A stretch of DNA of 64,000 bases from Nitrospirota bacterium (GCA_016214845.1 JACRMS010000020.1:62001-126000); one strand, 5' to 3'. Shown: positions 1 to 7,969, numbered from the stretch's first letter. The notes: generated by a model from the sequence alone, not told the origin. Made by a program: numbers and translations.

Positions 1-1
1 A

Positions 2-208
2 GTGACGCTTGATATACTCATGCCCGATATTGACGGGATAAGCCTCCTGCGGAAGATGAAGGAACAGCGCCCGGCCATCCCCATTATAATGTCTACTGCT
101 TATGATTACAGGGACGACTTCGCAGTATGGGCGTCTGAGGCATACATTGTGAAATCATCCGACCTCAGTGAGTTAAAGAGCACTATTAAAAAGCTTATGA
201 CCGCGTAA
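2..208 (+). CDS. Response regulator receiver domain, C-terminal part (5' end outside window)
   Basis: This is the end of a CheY-like receiver domain whose start lies before the window. The reading frame is open from the left edge. The visible 68 residues begin at the phospho-acceptor strand (LDILMPDIDG, where the first Asp is the probable phosphorylation site). They continue through the switch Thr/Ser strand (IPIIMSTAY) and the conserved Lys loop (YIVKSS). The protein stops right after the last helix, so no output domain follows; it is either a stand-alone receiver or the C-terminal receiver of a longer protein. Its kinase and target cannot be read from this window. Confidence 0.8.
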   Translation: MTLDILMPDIDGISLLRKMKEQRPAIPIIMSTAYDYRDDFAVWASEAYIVKSSDLSELKSTIKKLMTA

Positions 209-424
209 TTCTTAACCGCTGTAAAACTTTTAAAAGTGGTTCCATTCTTTTTCTATCACTGCAGGGCCGGGGATTTAATGAAAATCTTCAGGCCTGCATC
301 TTATTTTCGCTTTGGAAAAAATGTTGAGTGTCTGAAAAGGTTTACAAAATAAGCAGCTATTGGGTAATATTCAATGGTAGCTGATAGCAGGCAAGCGGGT
401 AGCTGTCAGCTGATAACTTTTTTT

Positions 425-517
425 GGAGAGGTGGCCGAGCCGGTCGAAGGCAGCCGCCTGCTAAGCGGTTGTGGGGGTAATACCTCACCCAGGGTTCGAA
501 TCCCTGCCTCTCCGCCA
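425..517 (+). tRNA. tRNA-Ser (anticodon GCU)
   Basis: A class II tRNA with a long variable arm. The acceptor stem GGAGAGG pairs with CCTCTCC (507-513), the discriminator is G514 and CCA is encoded (515-517). The anticodon loop CTGCTAA gives anticodon GCT, reading AGC/AGU serine codons. The T-loop GGTTCGAATCC is canonical. Confidence 0.95.
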
Positions 518-547
518 TTAACCTTAACTTTTAGCAGGAGGATTTGC

Positions 548-844
548 ATGCAGGAGAACAAAATTTATGTAGGAAATCTCAGCTACTCTGTAACCAATGA
601 TCAACTGGCAAAGTTATTTGCCGATTACGGAGAGGTTAAACAGGTAACTATAATTGAAGGCAAAGGCTTTGGATTTGTTGAAATGTCAAACGCCTCAGAA
701 GCAGATAAAGCGCGGGAGGCCTTAAACGGGACCGATTTTAACGGAAGGGCCCTGAAGGTTGATAAAGCCCGCCCGCCCAAAAGCACCGGACCAAGGAGAG
801 ATTTCCCGAGAAGGGACAGGGATGACAGAAGGGGGAGATTTTAA
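548..844 (+). CDS. RRM-type RNA-binding protein
   Basis: A 98-residue single-RRM protein of the bacterial glycine/arginine-tailed type, probably an RNA chaperone-like factor. RNP2 is visible as IYVGNLS (about residues 5-11) and RNP1 as KGFGFVEM (about 39-46). The tail after residue 78 is rich in Arg, Asp and Pro (PRRDFPRRDRDDRRGRF) and is probably disordered. The start at 548 is chosen because a strong AGGAGG lies just upstream and RRM homology begins at once. An upstream extension of the same frame runs through the tRNA-Ser gene and is not credible. Its stop codon directly abuts the ATG of the next gene, so the two are probably co-transcribed. Confidence 0.9.
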   Translation: MQENKIYVGNLSYSVTNDQLAKLFADYGEVKQVTIIEGKGFGFVEMSNASEADKAREALNGTDFNGRALKVDKARPPKSTGPRRDFPRRDRDDRRGRF

Positions 845-1408
845 ATGAAAAAAACATTATTGATAATATTAGCGGCCGTCGTACTTTTTTCATTCTTGTC
901 ATGCAAGAGAAAAGAAGAGCAGAAACCAGTGCCTCAACAAAGCACTGCCGCCCCAAGAGGGCCGATCGTGGATTCTCCACTGACCCCTCCGCCCGGACAT
1001 GGCACTTCTGGTCAGGGACAAAAGGTTGAGTTTCAGGTGGTAGTCCCTCCTGAAGTGAGCGCTAAATGGTCTGGCGTAAAATTCATTGTTGAGGACCGGA
1101 AGGAGAATAAGAAGCTGGAGCTTACCGCTACTGTTGGCGGTGAGTTTAAAATTCCCGACTCAAGCTTAGTTGTCAAGGTAGGCCCTTTTCTACCCGACTT
1201 CAAGATGAACGGCCCGGTCATTACATCGGCCTCAAACGAGCTGACCAATCCCGCAGTTGGCGTGACGGTCCTTGAAAACGGCTCCCAGATATTCCCGGCG
1301 CCGGGAGGGACCGCAAAGTGGGGATGGCTCTATCAGAAATTCCCGGCAGTTCACGCTTTTCAGCATGAGCGCTTTGCCCTGGCTTTGAAAGAAGGGATAC
1401 AGAAATAA
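845..1408 (+). CDS. Putative lipoprotein, unknown function
   Basis: A 187-residue exported protein. The N-terminus MKKTLLIILAAVVLFSFLSC is a lipoprotein signal peptide with a probable lipobox ending at Cys20. A charged and then Pro-rich linker (about residues 21-55) follows. The remainder looks like a beta-rich globular domain, and its end (WGWLYQKFPAVHAFQHERFALALKEG) is unlike anything I can name. The ATG follows the stop of the RRM gene with no spacer. I do not recognise the family. The tRNA-Arg gene begins 6 bp after its stop. Confidence 0.75.
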   Translation: MKKTLLIILAAVVLFSFLSCKRKEEQKPVPQQSTAAPRGPIVDSPLTPPPGHGTSGQGQKVEFQVVVPPEVSAKWSGVKFIVEDRKENKKLELTATVGGEFKIPDSSLVVKVGPFLPDFKMNGPVITSASNELTNPAVGVTVLENGSQIFPAPGGTAKWGWLYQKFPAVHAFQHERFALALKEGIQK

Positions 1409-1414
1409 AAGGAT

Positions 1415-1488
1415 GCGCCCATAGCTCAATTGGATAGAGTGCCGGACTACGAATCCGTAGGTTGCAGGTTCGACTCCTGCTGGGCGCG
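1415..1488 (+). tRNA. tRNA-Arg (anticodon ACG)
   Basis: A 74-nt cloverleaf. The acceptor GCGCCCA pairs with TGGGCGC, with G as discriminator and CCA not encoded. The anticodon stem-loop GGACTACGAATCC gives anticodon ACG (wobble position presumably modified to inosine), reading CGN arginine codons. The T-arm GGTTCGACTCC is standard. Confidence 0.95.
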
Positions 1489-1568
1489 CTTTAGTAAAGA
1501 CAGACTTAAGAAGAGCACAGAAGTCAGAGAACAGAAAACGGAAATAAACCTTGCAACTCTTTAGTCTG

Positions 1569-2636
1569 TCATCTGTGTTCTATGTTCTGTGTGTCTGAAC
1601 TTGTCTTGTACCAGATATTGCACGCCCCTTCAAAAGAGACCATGCACGGGCCCTTCGGTGTTTTCGGAGTGCATACTTTCTTAAACAGTTTGCAGGCAGA
1701 GGGATAAGCCTTCCCTAATATTATCGTCCCGCAAATGCAGCCGGGGATTTTCGCCTCTTTCACTTCTTCAAGCTCAAAGACCTTCCTCGCATCCCTTGAA
1801 GAATATTCGTCCCTCAATTCGAGTCCCGAACCGGGGATATGTCCGATGCCCCTCCAGTTTACATCCGCTACTTCAAAATACTTCTCCATAAGTCTCTGCG
1901 CCTGAGTATTGCCTTCCGGTTTCACCACGCCTTTATACACATTTCCTGTTTGCGCCTTTCCGCTCTTCAACTGCCGGAGTATTTCCACAATGCCAAGCAA
2001 AAGATTGTCCGCCTCAAAGCCCGCTACAACAGTCGGGATGCCGTATTTTTCGGAAAACACATTCCACGCATTCGAGCCAACGATTGCAGAGACGTGTCCG
2101 GGAGCAATGAACCCGTCAATGCCGATCTCCGCGTCTTTGACGAGTATCTCCATGATCGTTGGCGTCAGCCTGTGCGAACTCAGTATGAACAAATTATCGG
2201 GCACTCCCATTTCCAGGATACCCGCAGTCGGAGCAGTTGTGGTTTCAAAGCCGATGGAGAAGAACACTATCTTCGTCCCGGGATTTGATCTCGCAATGTT
2301 CAATGCCTCAAAAGGAGAGGTGATCATCCTGAAGTTTTTCCCCTCAGACCGGATGGAGCCTTTTTGCGTCGGCACCCTCAGCATATCGCCATAAGTTACC
2401 AGAATGACGTCGTCTCTTTTTGAAAGATATATCGCATTGATAATATCGCTTTCAGGACAAACGCACACGGGACAGCCGGGGCCGGGGATGATCTCAAGAT
2501 TTTCAGGCAGCAAACTCCTCATCCCTGAAAAGGCGATGGTGTGCTCATGCGACCCGCAGACATTCATAATGCGGATTTTCTTATCGGAAGGGACGAGAGA
2601 GTGGATGAGCCTGATTATGTCATTTGTCTTGTCCAT
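1569..2636 (-). CDS. hypD: Hydrogenase maturation protein HypD
   Basis: A 355-residue iron-sulfur scaffold protein. With HypC it assembles the Fe(CN)2CO group of [NiFe]-hydrogenases, taking cyanide ligands from HypE. Family signatures are present: the N-terminal MNVCGSHEH and GPGCPVCVCP cysteine motifs (about residues 24-58), GFETTTAPTA near 150, PGHVSAIVG near 180, and the C-terminal cysteine cluster CICGTI...ACKLFKKVC...CMVSFEGAC that holds the [4Fe-4S] cluster. It is the last gene of the minus-strand hypC-A-B-E-D operon. No strong Shine-Dalgarno precedes the ATG. The last nine or so residues (SDTQNIEHR) lie outside the usual family end and are encoded by an ACAGAA-rich repeat that runs past the stop. 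Confidence 0.97.
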   Translation of the reverse strand: MDKTNDIIRLIHSLVPSDKKIRIMNVCGSHEHTIAFSGMRSLLPENLEIIPGPGCPVCVCPESDIINAIYLSKRDDVILVTYGDMLRVPTQKGSIRSEGKNFRMITSPFEALNIARSNPGTKIVFFSIGFETTTAPTAGILEMGVPDNLFILSSHRLTPTIMEILVKDAEIGIDGFIAPGHVSAIVGSNAWNVFSEKYGIPTVVAGFEADNLLLGIVEILRQLKSGKAQTGNVYKGVVKPEGNTQAQRLMEKYFEVADVNWRGIGHIPGSGLELRDEYSSRDARKVFELEEVKEAKIPGCICGTIILGKAYPSACKLFKKVCTPKTPKGPCMVSFEGACNIWYKTSSDTQNIEHR

Positions 2637-2641
2637 GGTTT

Positions 2642-2674
2642 TAGCTATTAGCTTATAGCTGAAAGCTAATAGCT
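2642..2674. repeat. AGCTATTAGCT-type palindromic repeat
   Basis: A run of TAGCTATTAG / CTAATAGCT units forming an inverted repeat in the short gap between hypE and hypD. A related TAGCTGATAGC...GCTGATAAC stretch occurs at about 378-416. It fits a dispersed genomic repeat rather than a gene-specific regulatory site. Confidence 0.6.
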
Positions 2675-2681
2675 GCCTCCC

Positions 2682-3674
2682 TCAGCATATCCTCGGCAGC
2701 ATGTCTTCTTCAAGCATATCCAGCAGGCGTTCGCCGCCGATCTTTGTTCTCAGCCTTACTCCCTTGAACTTGGAAGTGACGTGTCCGATGACTGACGCGT
2801 TTTGCCCTAAGGGATGCTTCTTTAGTATGCTTAGAATTTTATTTGCACTTTCGTGCGACGCGATAATGATCGCCTTGCCTTCATTTGCAAGATAGAGAGG
2901 GTCGTAGCCAAGCATGTCGGAAATAAAACGGACATCCTCTCTCACCGGCACATTCTCTTCAAAGATCTCCACTCCGAGCCCGGTTACGTCGGAGACTTCG
3001 GCAAGCACTGTCGCAACCCCGCCTCTTGTCGGGTCTCTCATCCACTTTAGCCCCTCTATCTCAAAAAGAGGCTGAAGCAGGTCATTCAACGGCGCGCAAT
3101 CACTTAAGAGATTCGCCGTTATGGTGAATTCATCCCGCACCAGCGCGATAGCTGTCCCGTGATCTCCGATCGTGCCTGTTATCAGCACCATGTCTCCCAC
3201 TGACACATTATCCAGGGGCAGGGGCTTAACGATCTCGCCGATGCCTGTTGTATTAATGAACATGCCGTCGCATTTGTTTTTCTCAACAACCTTGGTATCT
3301 CCGGTGACTATGTGAACGCCGGATTGTTTTGCGGATTCCGCAATGCCCTTAAGAATTTCTTCGAGATGCTCTATGGGGAACCCTTCTTCCAGTATGAAGC
3401 CGATGGAAAGATATCTGGGGACCGCGCCGCTTACCGCAAGGTCATTGACTGTGCCGCACACAGCGAGTTTGCCTATATTGCCCCCGGGGAAAAAAAGCGG
3501 CCGGACAACATATGAATCCGTGGTCATGGCAACGTGATGGTGTTTAAGGTTGATATACGCGGCGTCTTCAAGCGGCTTCAACTCTTCCGAACTCAGATAT
3601 TTCAGAAATGTTTTTTGTATCAGGTCCCGCGTGAGCCTGCCGCCGCTGCCGTGGCCTATTTCAATTTTTTTCAT
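2682..3674 (-). CDS. hypE: Hydrogenase maturation protein HypE
   Basis: A 330-residue PurM-like protein that dehydrates its C-terminal thiocarbamate to a thiocyanate, supplying cyanide for the hydrogenase Fe centre. It ends in PRIC, the diagnostic C-terminal cysteine that carries the carbamoyl group. Nucleotide-binding features are visible at the N-terminus (GHGSGGR), at TGDTKVVEK and at MRDPTRGGVA. The ATG at 3674 is chosen. A GTG five codons upstream lies at the edge of a palindromic repeat and is less likely. The carbamoyl donor HypF is not encoded in this window, so it must act in trans. Confidence 0.97.
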   Translation of the reverse strand: MKKIEIGHGSGGRLTRDLIQKTFLKYLSSEELKPLEDAAYINLKHHHVAMTTDSYVVRPLFFPGGNIGKLAVCGTVNDLAVSGAVPRYLSIGFILEEGFPIEHLEEILKGIAESAKQSGVHIVTGDTKVVEKNKCDGMFINTTGIGEIVKPLPLDNVSVGDMVLITGTIGDHGTAIALVRDEFTITANLLSDCAPLNDLLQPLFEIEGLKWMRDPTRGGVATVLAEVSDVTGLGVEIFEENVPVREDVRFISDMLGYDPLYLANEGKAIIIASHESANKILSILKKHPLGQNASVIGHVTSKFKGVRLRTKIGGERLLDMLEEDMLPRIC

Positions 3675-3683
3675 TGTATTATT

Positions 3684-3762
3684 ATCCACAGATGTCGCAG
3701 ATTACACAGATTAAATAAAAGTCTCCAGGGAAAATCTGCGTCATCTGTGCAATCTGTGGATT
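3684..3762. repeat. CAGATT-type palindromic repeat between hypB and hypE
   Basis: An imperfect inverted repeat. The left arm starts ATCCACAGATGTCGCAGATT and the right arm ends CAATCTGTGGATT, with a short loop. The same element recurs at 7217-7295, 36397-36462 and 44596-44676, and a diverged one lies at 7903-7954. Its right part is translated as the last residues of HypB (IHRLHR) and contains the hypB stop codon. Confidence 0.8.
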
Positions 3763-4505
3763 AAAAATTTAATCCACTCATCCATTCCTTCCCCGGTCTT
3801 TGATGATACTTCAAGAATATTCAGAGAAGGATTCAGGGACAGCGCATCTTTTTTTATCTTCTGCATATCAAAATCAAAATATTGCACGAGATCGGTCTTT
3901 GAGATGATAAGCAACTGTGCGGTCTTGATGGCCTTCGGGTATTTCAGCGGCTTGTCATGACCTTCGGGAACTGATATGAGCACAACCCTCAAATGCTCGC
4001 CGAGGTCAAAGAATGAAGGGCACACGAGATTGCCCACGTTTTCTATGAAGAGTATATCCAGTCTTTTGCCGTTTAAACTATGCTCAAGTGAATGGAACCC
4101 TTTGTGAACAAGGATGGAATCCAGATGACACGCTCCTCCGGTGGTAAGCTGTACAGCGGGTACGCCTTTTTTCCTGATCCTCTCGGCATCGAGGTCTGTC
4201 TCGATGTCGCCTTCAAGCACCCCGATATTGATCTCGCCTTTCAGCGCGTCAATGGTCTTTTCAAGCAGCGTGGTCTTGCCGGAGCCGGGGGAGCTTATGA
4301 TATTTATCGCGAAGATCCCGTCTTCGTCAAAGTGCTTCCTGTTTCCGGCGGCGGCATCTTCGTTTGCTTTGAGAAGGCTCTGGTTCACGTCTACAACTTT
4401 ATTTTGTAAAATCCCCCCTCGCCCCCCTTTTTCAAAGGGGGGGTGGGGGGATTTTGTATCATGACTATGATCATGGCTGTGACCGCATCCGCACACGTCA
4501 CACAT
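3741..4505 (-). CDS. hypB: Hydrogenase/urease nickel-incorporation GTPase HypB
   Basis: A 254-residue SIMIBI GTPase that delivers nickel to [NiFe]-hydrogenase together with HypA. The N-terminus MCDVCGCGHSHDHSHD is a metal-binding Cys/His stretch. The G1 loop is SSPGSGKTT (about residues 72-80), followed by VLEGDIETD, TTGGACHLD (metal-binding Cys), IENVGNLVCP and SKTDL (G4). Between the His-rich tail and the GTPase domain, residues about 17-32 (KSPHPPFEKGGRGG) are encoded by a palindromic repeat, and the C-terminal IHRLHR by another. The ATG overlaps the hypA end by 8 bp, indicating translational coupling. Confidence 0.97.
   Translation of the reverse strand: MCDVCGCGHSHDHSHDTKSPHPPFEKGGRGGILQNKVVDVNQSLLKANEDAAAGNRKHFDEDGIFAINIISSPGSGKTTLLEKTIDALKGEINIGVLEGDIETDLDAERIRKKGVPAVQLTTGGACHLDSILVHKGFHSLEHSLNGKRLDILFIENVGNLVCPSFFDLGEHLRVVLISVPEGHDKPLKYPKAIKTAQLLIISKTDLVQYFDFDMQKIKKDALSLNPSLNILEVSSKTGEGMDEWIKFLIHRLHR
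4406..4456. repeat. PPFEKGG-type palindrome inserted in frame in hypB
   Basis: A hairpin-forming element with arms AAAATCCCCCCTCGCCCCCC and GGGGGGGTGGGGGGATTTT around a TTTTTCAAA centre. It lies wholly inside hypB, and its length keeps the reading frame. It encodes a charged, Pro/Gly-rich insert between the metal-binding N-terminus and the GTPase domain. Confidence 0.85.
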
Positions 4506-4866
4506 GGGATTCCTCCTCGGTCTCTATTTCCACGTTTTCAATATGCATCTCTTCTCCAGACAAAAGTTTCAGGCTGTATGATCCACAAAACGGGCATGTT
4601 TGAAAGGAAAGATTGTCTGTCTCAAAAGTCTTCTTGCAAGTATTGCATTCATAAACCAAAGGAACTTCTTCAATGGAAATTGCTGCGGAAGACATGAGGG
4701 GATGCTCAAGCTTGACAGCGTCAAAGGCGAATATCAGCGAATCAGCAACGATGCCGGACATCTTCCCGATCTTCAATTTCACGCCCGTGACCTTCTTTGC
4801 ATTATTTTCGAGTGCTATCCTTGTAAGCTCTTTAACCATCCCGATGGCTATTGATACTTCGTGCAC
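4498..4866 (-). CDS. hypA: Hydrogenase maturation nickel/zinc protein HypA
   Basis: A 122-residue metallochaperone that works with HypB in nickel insertion. The family-typical start VHEVSIA (normally MHEVSIA) places the initiator at a GTG (4866) with an ideal GAGGAGG six to seven bases upstream, so a longer reading of the frame is rejected. The His after the initiator is the nickel ligand. The zinc site is two CXXC motifs, ECNTCKKTF and QTCPFCGS (about residues 78-100). The tail is strongly acidic (IETEEESHV). Its start overlaps the hypC end and its end overlaps hypB. Confidence 0.95.
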   Translation of the reverse strand: MHEVSIAIGMVKELTRIALENNAKKVTGVKLKIGKMSGIVADSLIFAFDAVKLEHPLMSSAAISIEEVPLVYECNTCKKTFETDNLSFQTCPFCGSYSLKLLSGEEMHIENVEIETEEESHV

Positions 4867-5104
4867 CTTCGTCCTCCTCATCCATGACACGGAGGACTTC
4901 ATCCAGCGCCTCCCATATTTCGTCAGCAAGCTGTTTGTCCACCTTTTCTATGGCGAACCCGACATGCACAATAACATGGTCGCCGATCTTGATCTGGTCC
5001 TCCGGTAAAAGCTGAAGCCCTATTTCCCTTTTCACGCCTTTGGCTTCCGCTACTCCTGAAGGATAATGAATTTCAACAATCTGCATCGGGACACCGACAC
5101 ACAT
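4832..5104 (-). CDS. hypC: Hydrogenase maturation chaperone HypC
   Basis: A 90-residue chaperone that binds HypD and the hydrogenase large-subunit precursor. It begins MCVGVPMQI, with the essential Cys2 exposed after Met removal, followed by the typical beta-barrel (IGDHVIVHVGFAIEKVD). The C-terminus after about residue 70 is acidic (VMDEEDEGARS) and overlaps hypA by 35 bp. It is the first gene of the hypC-A-B-E-D operon. Neither a hydrogenase structural gene nor hypF follows in this window. Confidence 0.95.
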   Translation of the reverse strand: MCVGVPMQIVEIHYPSGVAEAKGVKREIGLQLLPEDQIKIGDHVIVHVGFAIEKVDKQLADEIWEALDEVLRVMDEEDEGARSINSHRDG

Positions 5105-5312
5105 AACGCCTCCGTTTGTATCAGTTTACCACACCGCTGTCCAAAATTAACCGCAGATTAAAAGCCGAATGCCTCATAAACACAAAGACGACACCTTATA
5201 AAAAAACCGCAAAGTGCATAGAGCAGAGGGGGTACCTGCTCAAAGCGTTACAATCTCCGCCTCTTTGGTAGTCGTGTCGAATATCATGTCCTGCTTGTCG
5301 AAGCCATAGCGA

Positions 5313-5909
5313 TTACTCAAACATCAACGCCTTTCGGACTTTCTTCATATCAGCCTTCCCGTTCAGCATCTCAAGAAGTTTGAATGCGACATCAATTGAG
5401 GTGTCGGGCCCCCTGTTGGTGATCACTCTGCCGGAGACGACGATCCTTTTTTTGACCGGAACGGCCCCGCAGTCCCGGAGGATTTGCAGGTTGTCATGCC
5501 GTTTACTCGCAGTGTAGGTCGTGGCCTTCTTGCCTTTGAGAATTCCGGATCTCGCGGCGGGAAGGGCGCCTACACACATACAAACAACAATGCCGCCGCT
5601 TGAGTAAACCTTCTTTATCAATGAAAGCACTTCCTCTTTGAAAACCTCGGTCCATCCGCTGTCATTGAATCCGCCCGGAATAATAAGAGCGTCATATTCT
5701 TTTGCGGTTACATCCTTAAGCAGCATGTGGGTTTTAATTATGAGATTGTGTTTGGATGGAACGGTCCGTTTAAAACCGGTTATGACCACATCAACGGGTT
5801 TTACTTCTTTTAAAACCCTCGTCCAGCCGAGGACATCAGTAAAGGCCGCAACCTCTATGTCTTCAAATCCACGCGGGAGAAAGAGAAGGACTTTCTTGTC
5901 TGGTTTCAT
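5313..5909 (-). CDS. DJ-1/PfpI family protein
   Basis: A 198-residue protein of the DJ-1/ThiJ/PfpI superfamily (class I glutamine-amidotransferase-like fold). The N-terminal strand VLLFLPRGFEDIE contains the conserved glutamate that supports the nucleophile. ALIIPGG and the elbow VCMCVGALPAA (about residues 110-120, with the reactive Cys) follow, then TTYTASKRHD and the C-terminal ITNRGPDTS. Members act as glyoxalase/deglycase-like enzymes, proteases or redox-sensing chaperones; the sequence alone does not choose between them. It lies 12 bp upstream of the DUF1015 gene stop on the same strand, so it is probably the second gene of a short transcript. Confidence 0.88.
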   Translation of the reverse strand: MKPDKKVLLFLPRGFEDIEVAAFTDVLGWTRVLKEVKPVDVVITGFKRTVPSKHNLIIKTHMLLKDVTAKEYDALIIPGGFNDSGWTEVFKEEVLSLIKKVYSSGGIVVCMCVGALPAARSGILKGKKATTYTASKRHDNLQILRDCGAVPVKKRIVVSGRVITNRGPDTSIDVAFKLLEMLNGKADMKKVRKALMFE

Positions 5910-5921
5910 ATTTAGCGTGTT

Positions 5922-7190
5922 TCAAAACTTATAGATCACCATCCCGGTCAAAAGCTTCGGGTAAAAATATGTCGATTTCGGCGGCATTCTTTCACCAGCG
6001 AGAGCGACTTCCTTGACATCATGAATTGCGGTTGGGTTCAGGAAAAAGACCGCCTCGAACGAACCCTTCCGGGCCCTTTCCACAGCTACCCCGGCGTCCA
6101 TTTCATATTCATAATGCTCTATCTTTAACAGTTTCTCAAATACCAGTTTGTGAAGCACTGTCACATCAAGATTTCGCAAACACTCCGGCATGTCCAATTC
6201 AATTTTTGGGCCGCCGGCCGAAAGCGTGTAATAGTTATTTGTGTTGGTAAGGAACATCCCGAAGGAATGCGTCTTCTGCCGCATGGCCTCAAACATCTGC
6301 TGCCGCGCCTGTTGCTCCGGTAAGCCGGGCTCGCTTATTTTCTGTATGTCGAAATATTTCCTGAGGGTCTCTTTTATGTTGATGTTTGAATCCACCTCAA
6401 CGATCCTGTGTGTCGGCAGAAGGGTCAGGCCGTCGTCTTCGATGTTGGCAAGAAACATCAGAGTAAAATTATACGGTTCATCTCCCGTCTGAATGAGGCC
6501 TTTTTCTTCCATCTCTTTCTTGAACTTGAGAGATGTCTCATAACGGTGATGTCCGTCGGCGATGAAAATGTCCTTATCAGACATTTCTTGTTTAATTGTA
6601 TCGATCGAGGCAGTGTCATTTATCCGCCATAGCCTGTGAATGAAACCGTCCCCGTTCTTTGCCTCTATAAAAGGTTTCTCCCCGGAGATGTTTTCGAGGA
6701 TGGAAGAAGTCTTCTTCTCCACGCTGCTGTAAAGTGAAAAAATAGGGCTTGTGTGCGCCTGGCAATATTTAAGGATATTGAGCCTGTCGGATTTTGGTTT
6801 TGAATAAGTCATTTCATGCGGGTGGATTCTGCCTGTCCCAAGTTCTTCAATTCTGACAGCGCCGAGAAAGCCCCGTGCCTTTTTTGTCTGGCCGTTCATA
6901 TCGTAGCTTATTTCATAACAATAAAATGCCGGCTCCGCGTCCCGGTTTAACACTCCCTCATCAAGCCAGTCAGAAAGAAAATTTGCCGCCCTTGTGTAGC
7001 GGTTTTCATTTTCATTGTCATCATCGCTGTCCTTGCCGAAATCAATGCGGATGATATTGTGAGGACTTTTTCCATAAAGTGTTTCCTTGAATTCAGGCGT
7101 AACAATATCATACGGCGGCGCCATAGTTAAATTGGCGTCCACCTTCTGCGGATTATACAAAACACCTTTAAACGGAATTACCTCTGCCAT
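5922..7190 (-). CDS. DUF1015 family protein
   Basis: A 422-residue cytosolic protein of the DUF1015 family. The diagnostic motif IADGHHRYETSL (about residues 210-220) is present, as are the N-terminal YDIVTPEF and RIHPHEMTYSKPKSDRL segments shared by family members. The function is not established; these proteins are widespread in anaerobes, often near serine or glycine metabolism genes. The start is taken as the ATG at 7190 (MAEVIPFKG). A TTG five codons upstream has no better ribosome site. A CAGATT palindrome lies directly upstream, so any promoter must be in or beyond it. Confidence 0.88.
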   Translation of the reverse strand: MAEVIPFKGVLYNPQKVDANLTMAPPYDIVTPEFKETLYGKSPHNIIRIDFGKDSDDDNENENRYTRAANFLSDWLDEGVLNRDAEPAFYCYEISYDMNGQTKKARGFLGAVRIEELGTGRIHPHEMTYSKPKSDRLNILKYCQAHTSPIFSLYSSVEKKTSSILENISGEKPFIEAKNGDGFIHRLWRINDTASIDTIKQEMSDKDIFIADGHHRYETSLKFKKEMEEKGLIQTGDEPYNFTLMFLANIEDDGLTLLPTHRIVEVDSNINIKETLRKYFDIQKISEPGLPEQQARQQMFEAMRQKTHSFGMFLTNTNNYYTLSAGGPKIELDMPECLRNLDVTVLHKLVFEKLLKIEHYEYEMDAGVAVERARKGSFEAVFFLNPTAIHDVKEVALAGERMPPKSTYFYPKLLTGMVIYKF

Positions 7191-7216
7191 AGTTTTTTTA
7201 TTCAATGGTAAATATT

Positions 7217-7295
7217 ATCCGCAGATTTCGCAGATTGCACAGATTAAAGAAAAATCTTTTAAAAAATCTGCGGGAATCTGAGTAATCTGTGGATT
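7217..7295. repeat. CAGATT-type palindromic repeat
   Basis: Second full copy of the element seen at 3684. The left arm ATCCGCAGATTTCGCAGATT pairs with a right arm ending GTAATCTGTGGATT. It sits alone in the gap between apt and the DUF1015 gene. It could fold into a long hairpin in the transcript. Confidence 0.8.
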
Positions 7296-7344
7296 ATTTT
7301 ATTCTTCTTCATGTCTCTGTGGTAATTTATCCATCCAACATATA

Positions 7345-7878
7345 CTAATCTCCCTCAAACTCTGTGAGATAGTAATATTTGTATCCTTTCTCTTTTAATT
7401 TTTTCGCCCCGCCGACGTCCGGGAGATTGACGATAAATGCCATCTCAACTACAACTCCTCCGAGTTTTTCGATCAGCGTGGCAGCAGCCAATGCAGTGCC
7501 TCCTGTTGCAAGGAGATCGTCAACAATAAGGACTTTCGCCCCTTTGACCATCGCGTCCTTGTGTATTTCAATCGTATCTGTACCGTATTCTAATTGATAC
7601 TCGTGCCTTACAACCTCAGCGGGAAGCTTGCCGACTTTCCTGACAGGCACGAAACCTTTTCCAAGTGTATAAGACAACGCGCCGCCGATAATAAAACCCC
7701 TTGCCTCTATGCCGACGATAAGATCGAAATTAATGTCGCCCTTTATATATCTCTGCGTGAAGTTATCGATCACCAGCCTGAACCCCACCGGGTCTTTGAT
7801 AAGGGTAGTGATGTCCCTGAACATGATCCCTTTCTTGGGGTGATCGGGAATGGTCCTTATTTTTGATTTGATCGGCAT
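7345..7878 (-). CDS. apt: Adenine phosphoribosyltransferase
   Basis: A 177-residue type I phosphoribosyltransferase making AMP from adenine and PRPP (purine salvage). The PRPP loop VLIVDDLLATGGTALAA is complete (about residues 115-131). The family N-terminus IPDHPKKGIMFRDITTL and the hood motif VGIEARGFIIGGAL are also visible. A clean AAGGAG precedes the ATG. It lies directly downstream of mtnP, the phosphorylase that releases adenine, so the pair forms a coherent adenine/methylthioadenosine salvage unit separated only by a repeat. Confidence 0.95.
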   Translation of the reverse strand: MPIKSKIRTIPDHPKKGIMFRDITTLIKDPVGFRLVIDNFTQRYIKGDINFDLIVGIEARGFIIGGALSYTLGKGFVPVRKVGKLPAEVVRHEYQLEYGTDTIEIHKDAMVKGAKVLIVDDLLATGGTALAAATLIEKLGGVVVEMAFIVNLPDVGGAKKLKEKGYKYYYLTEFEGD

Positions 7879-7902
7879 ATCGTTCTCCTTTATAAATTAT
7901 TT

Positions 7903-7954
7903 AGCCGCAGATTAACACGGATTCGCACTGATTTTTCCGTGTTTAATCGTGGCT
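7903..7954. repeat. Diverged CAGATT-like inverted repeat
   Basis: The left arm AGCCGCAGATTAACACGG pairs with the right arm CCGTGTTTAATCGTGGCT across a short loop, in the mtnP-apt gap. It is a relative of the elements at 3684 and 7217 with a different core. Confidence 0.65.
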
Positions 7955-7969
7955 GAAAGATTATTCATG

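Noticed and set aside
425-517. tRNA-Ser as an integration site for a mobile element
   Set aside because: No integrase gene and no repeated tRNA 3' end were seen in the window.
374-547. N-terminal extension of the RRM gene through the tRNA-Ser
   Set aside because: The frame crosses a complete tRNA gene, and RRM homology plus an AGGAGG site place the start at 548.
5248-5312. A short minus-strand open stretch reading RYGFDKQDMIFDTTTKEAEI, possible gene remnant
   Set aside because: No start codon, ribosome site or recognisable family; too short to call.
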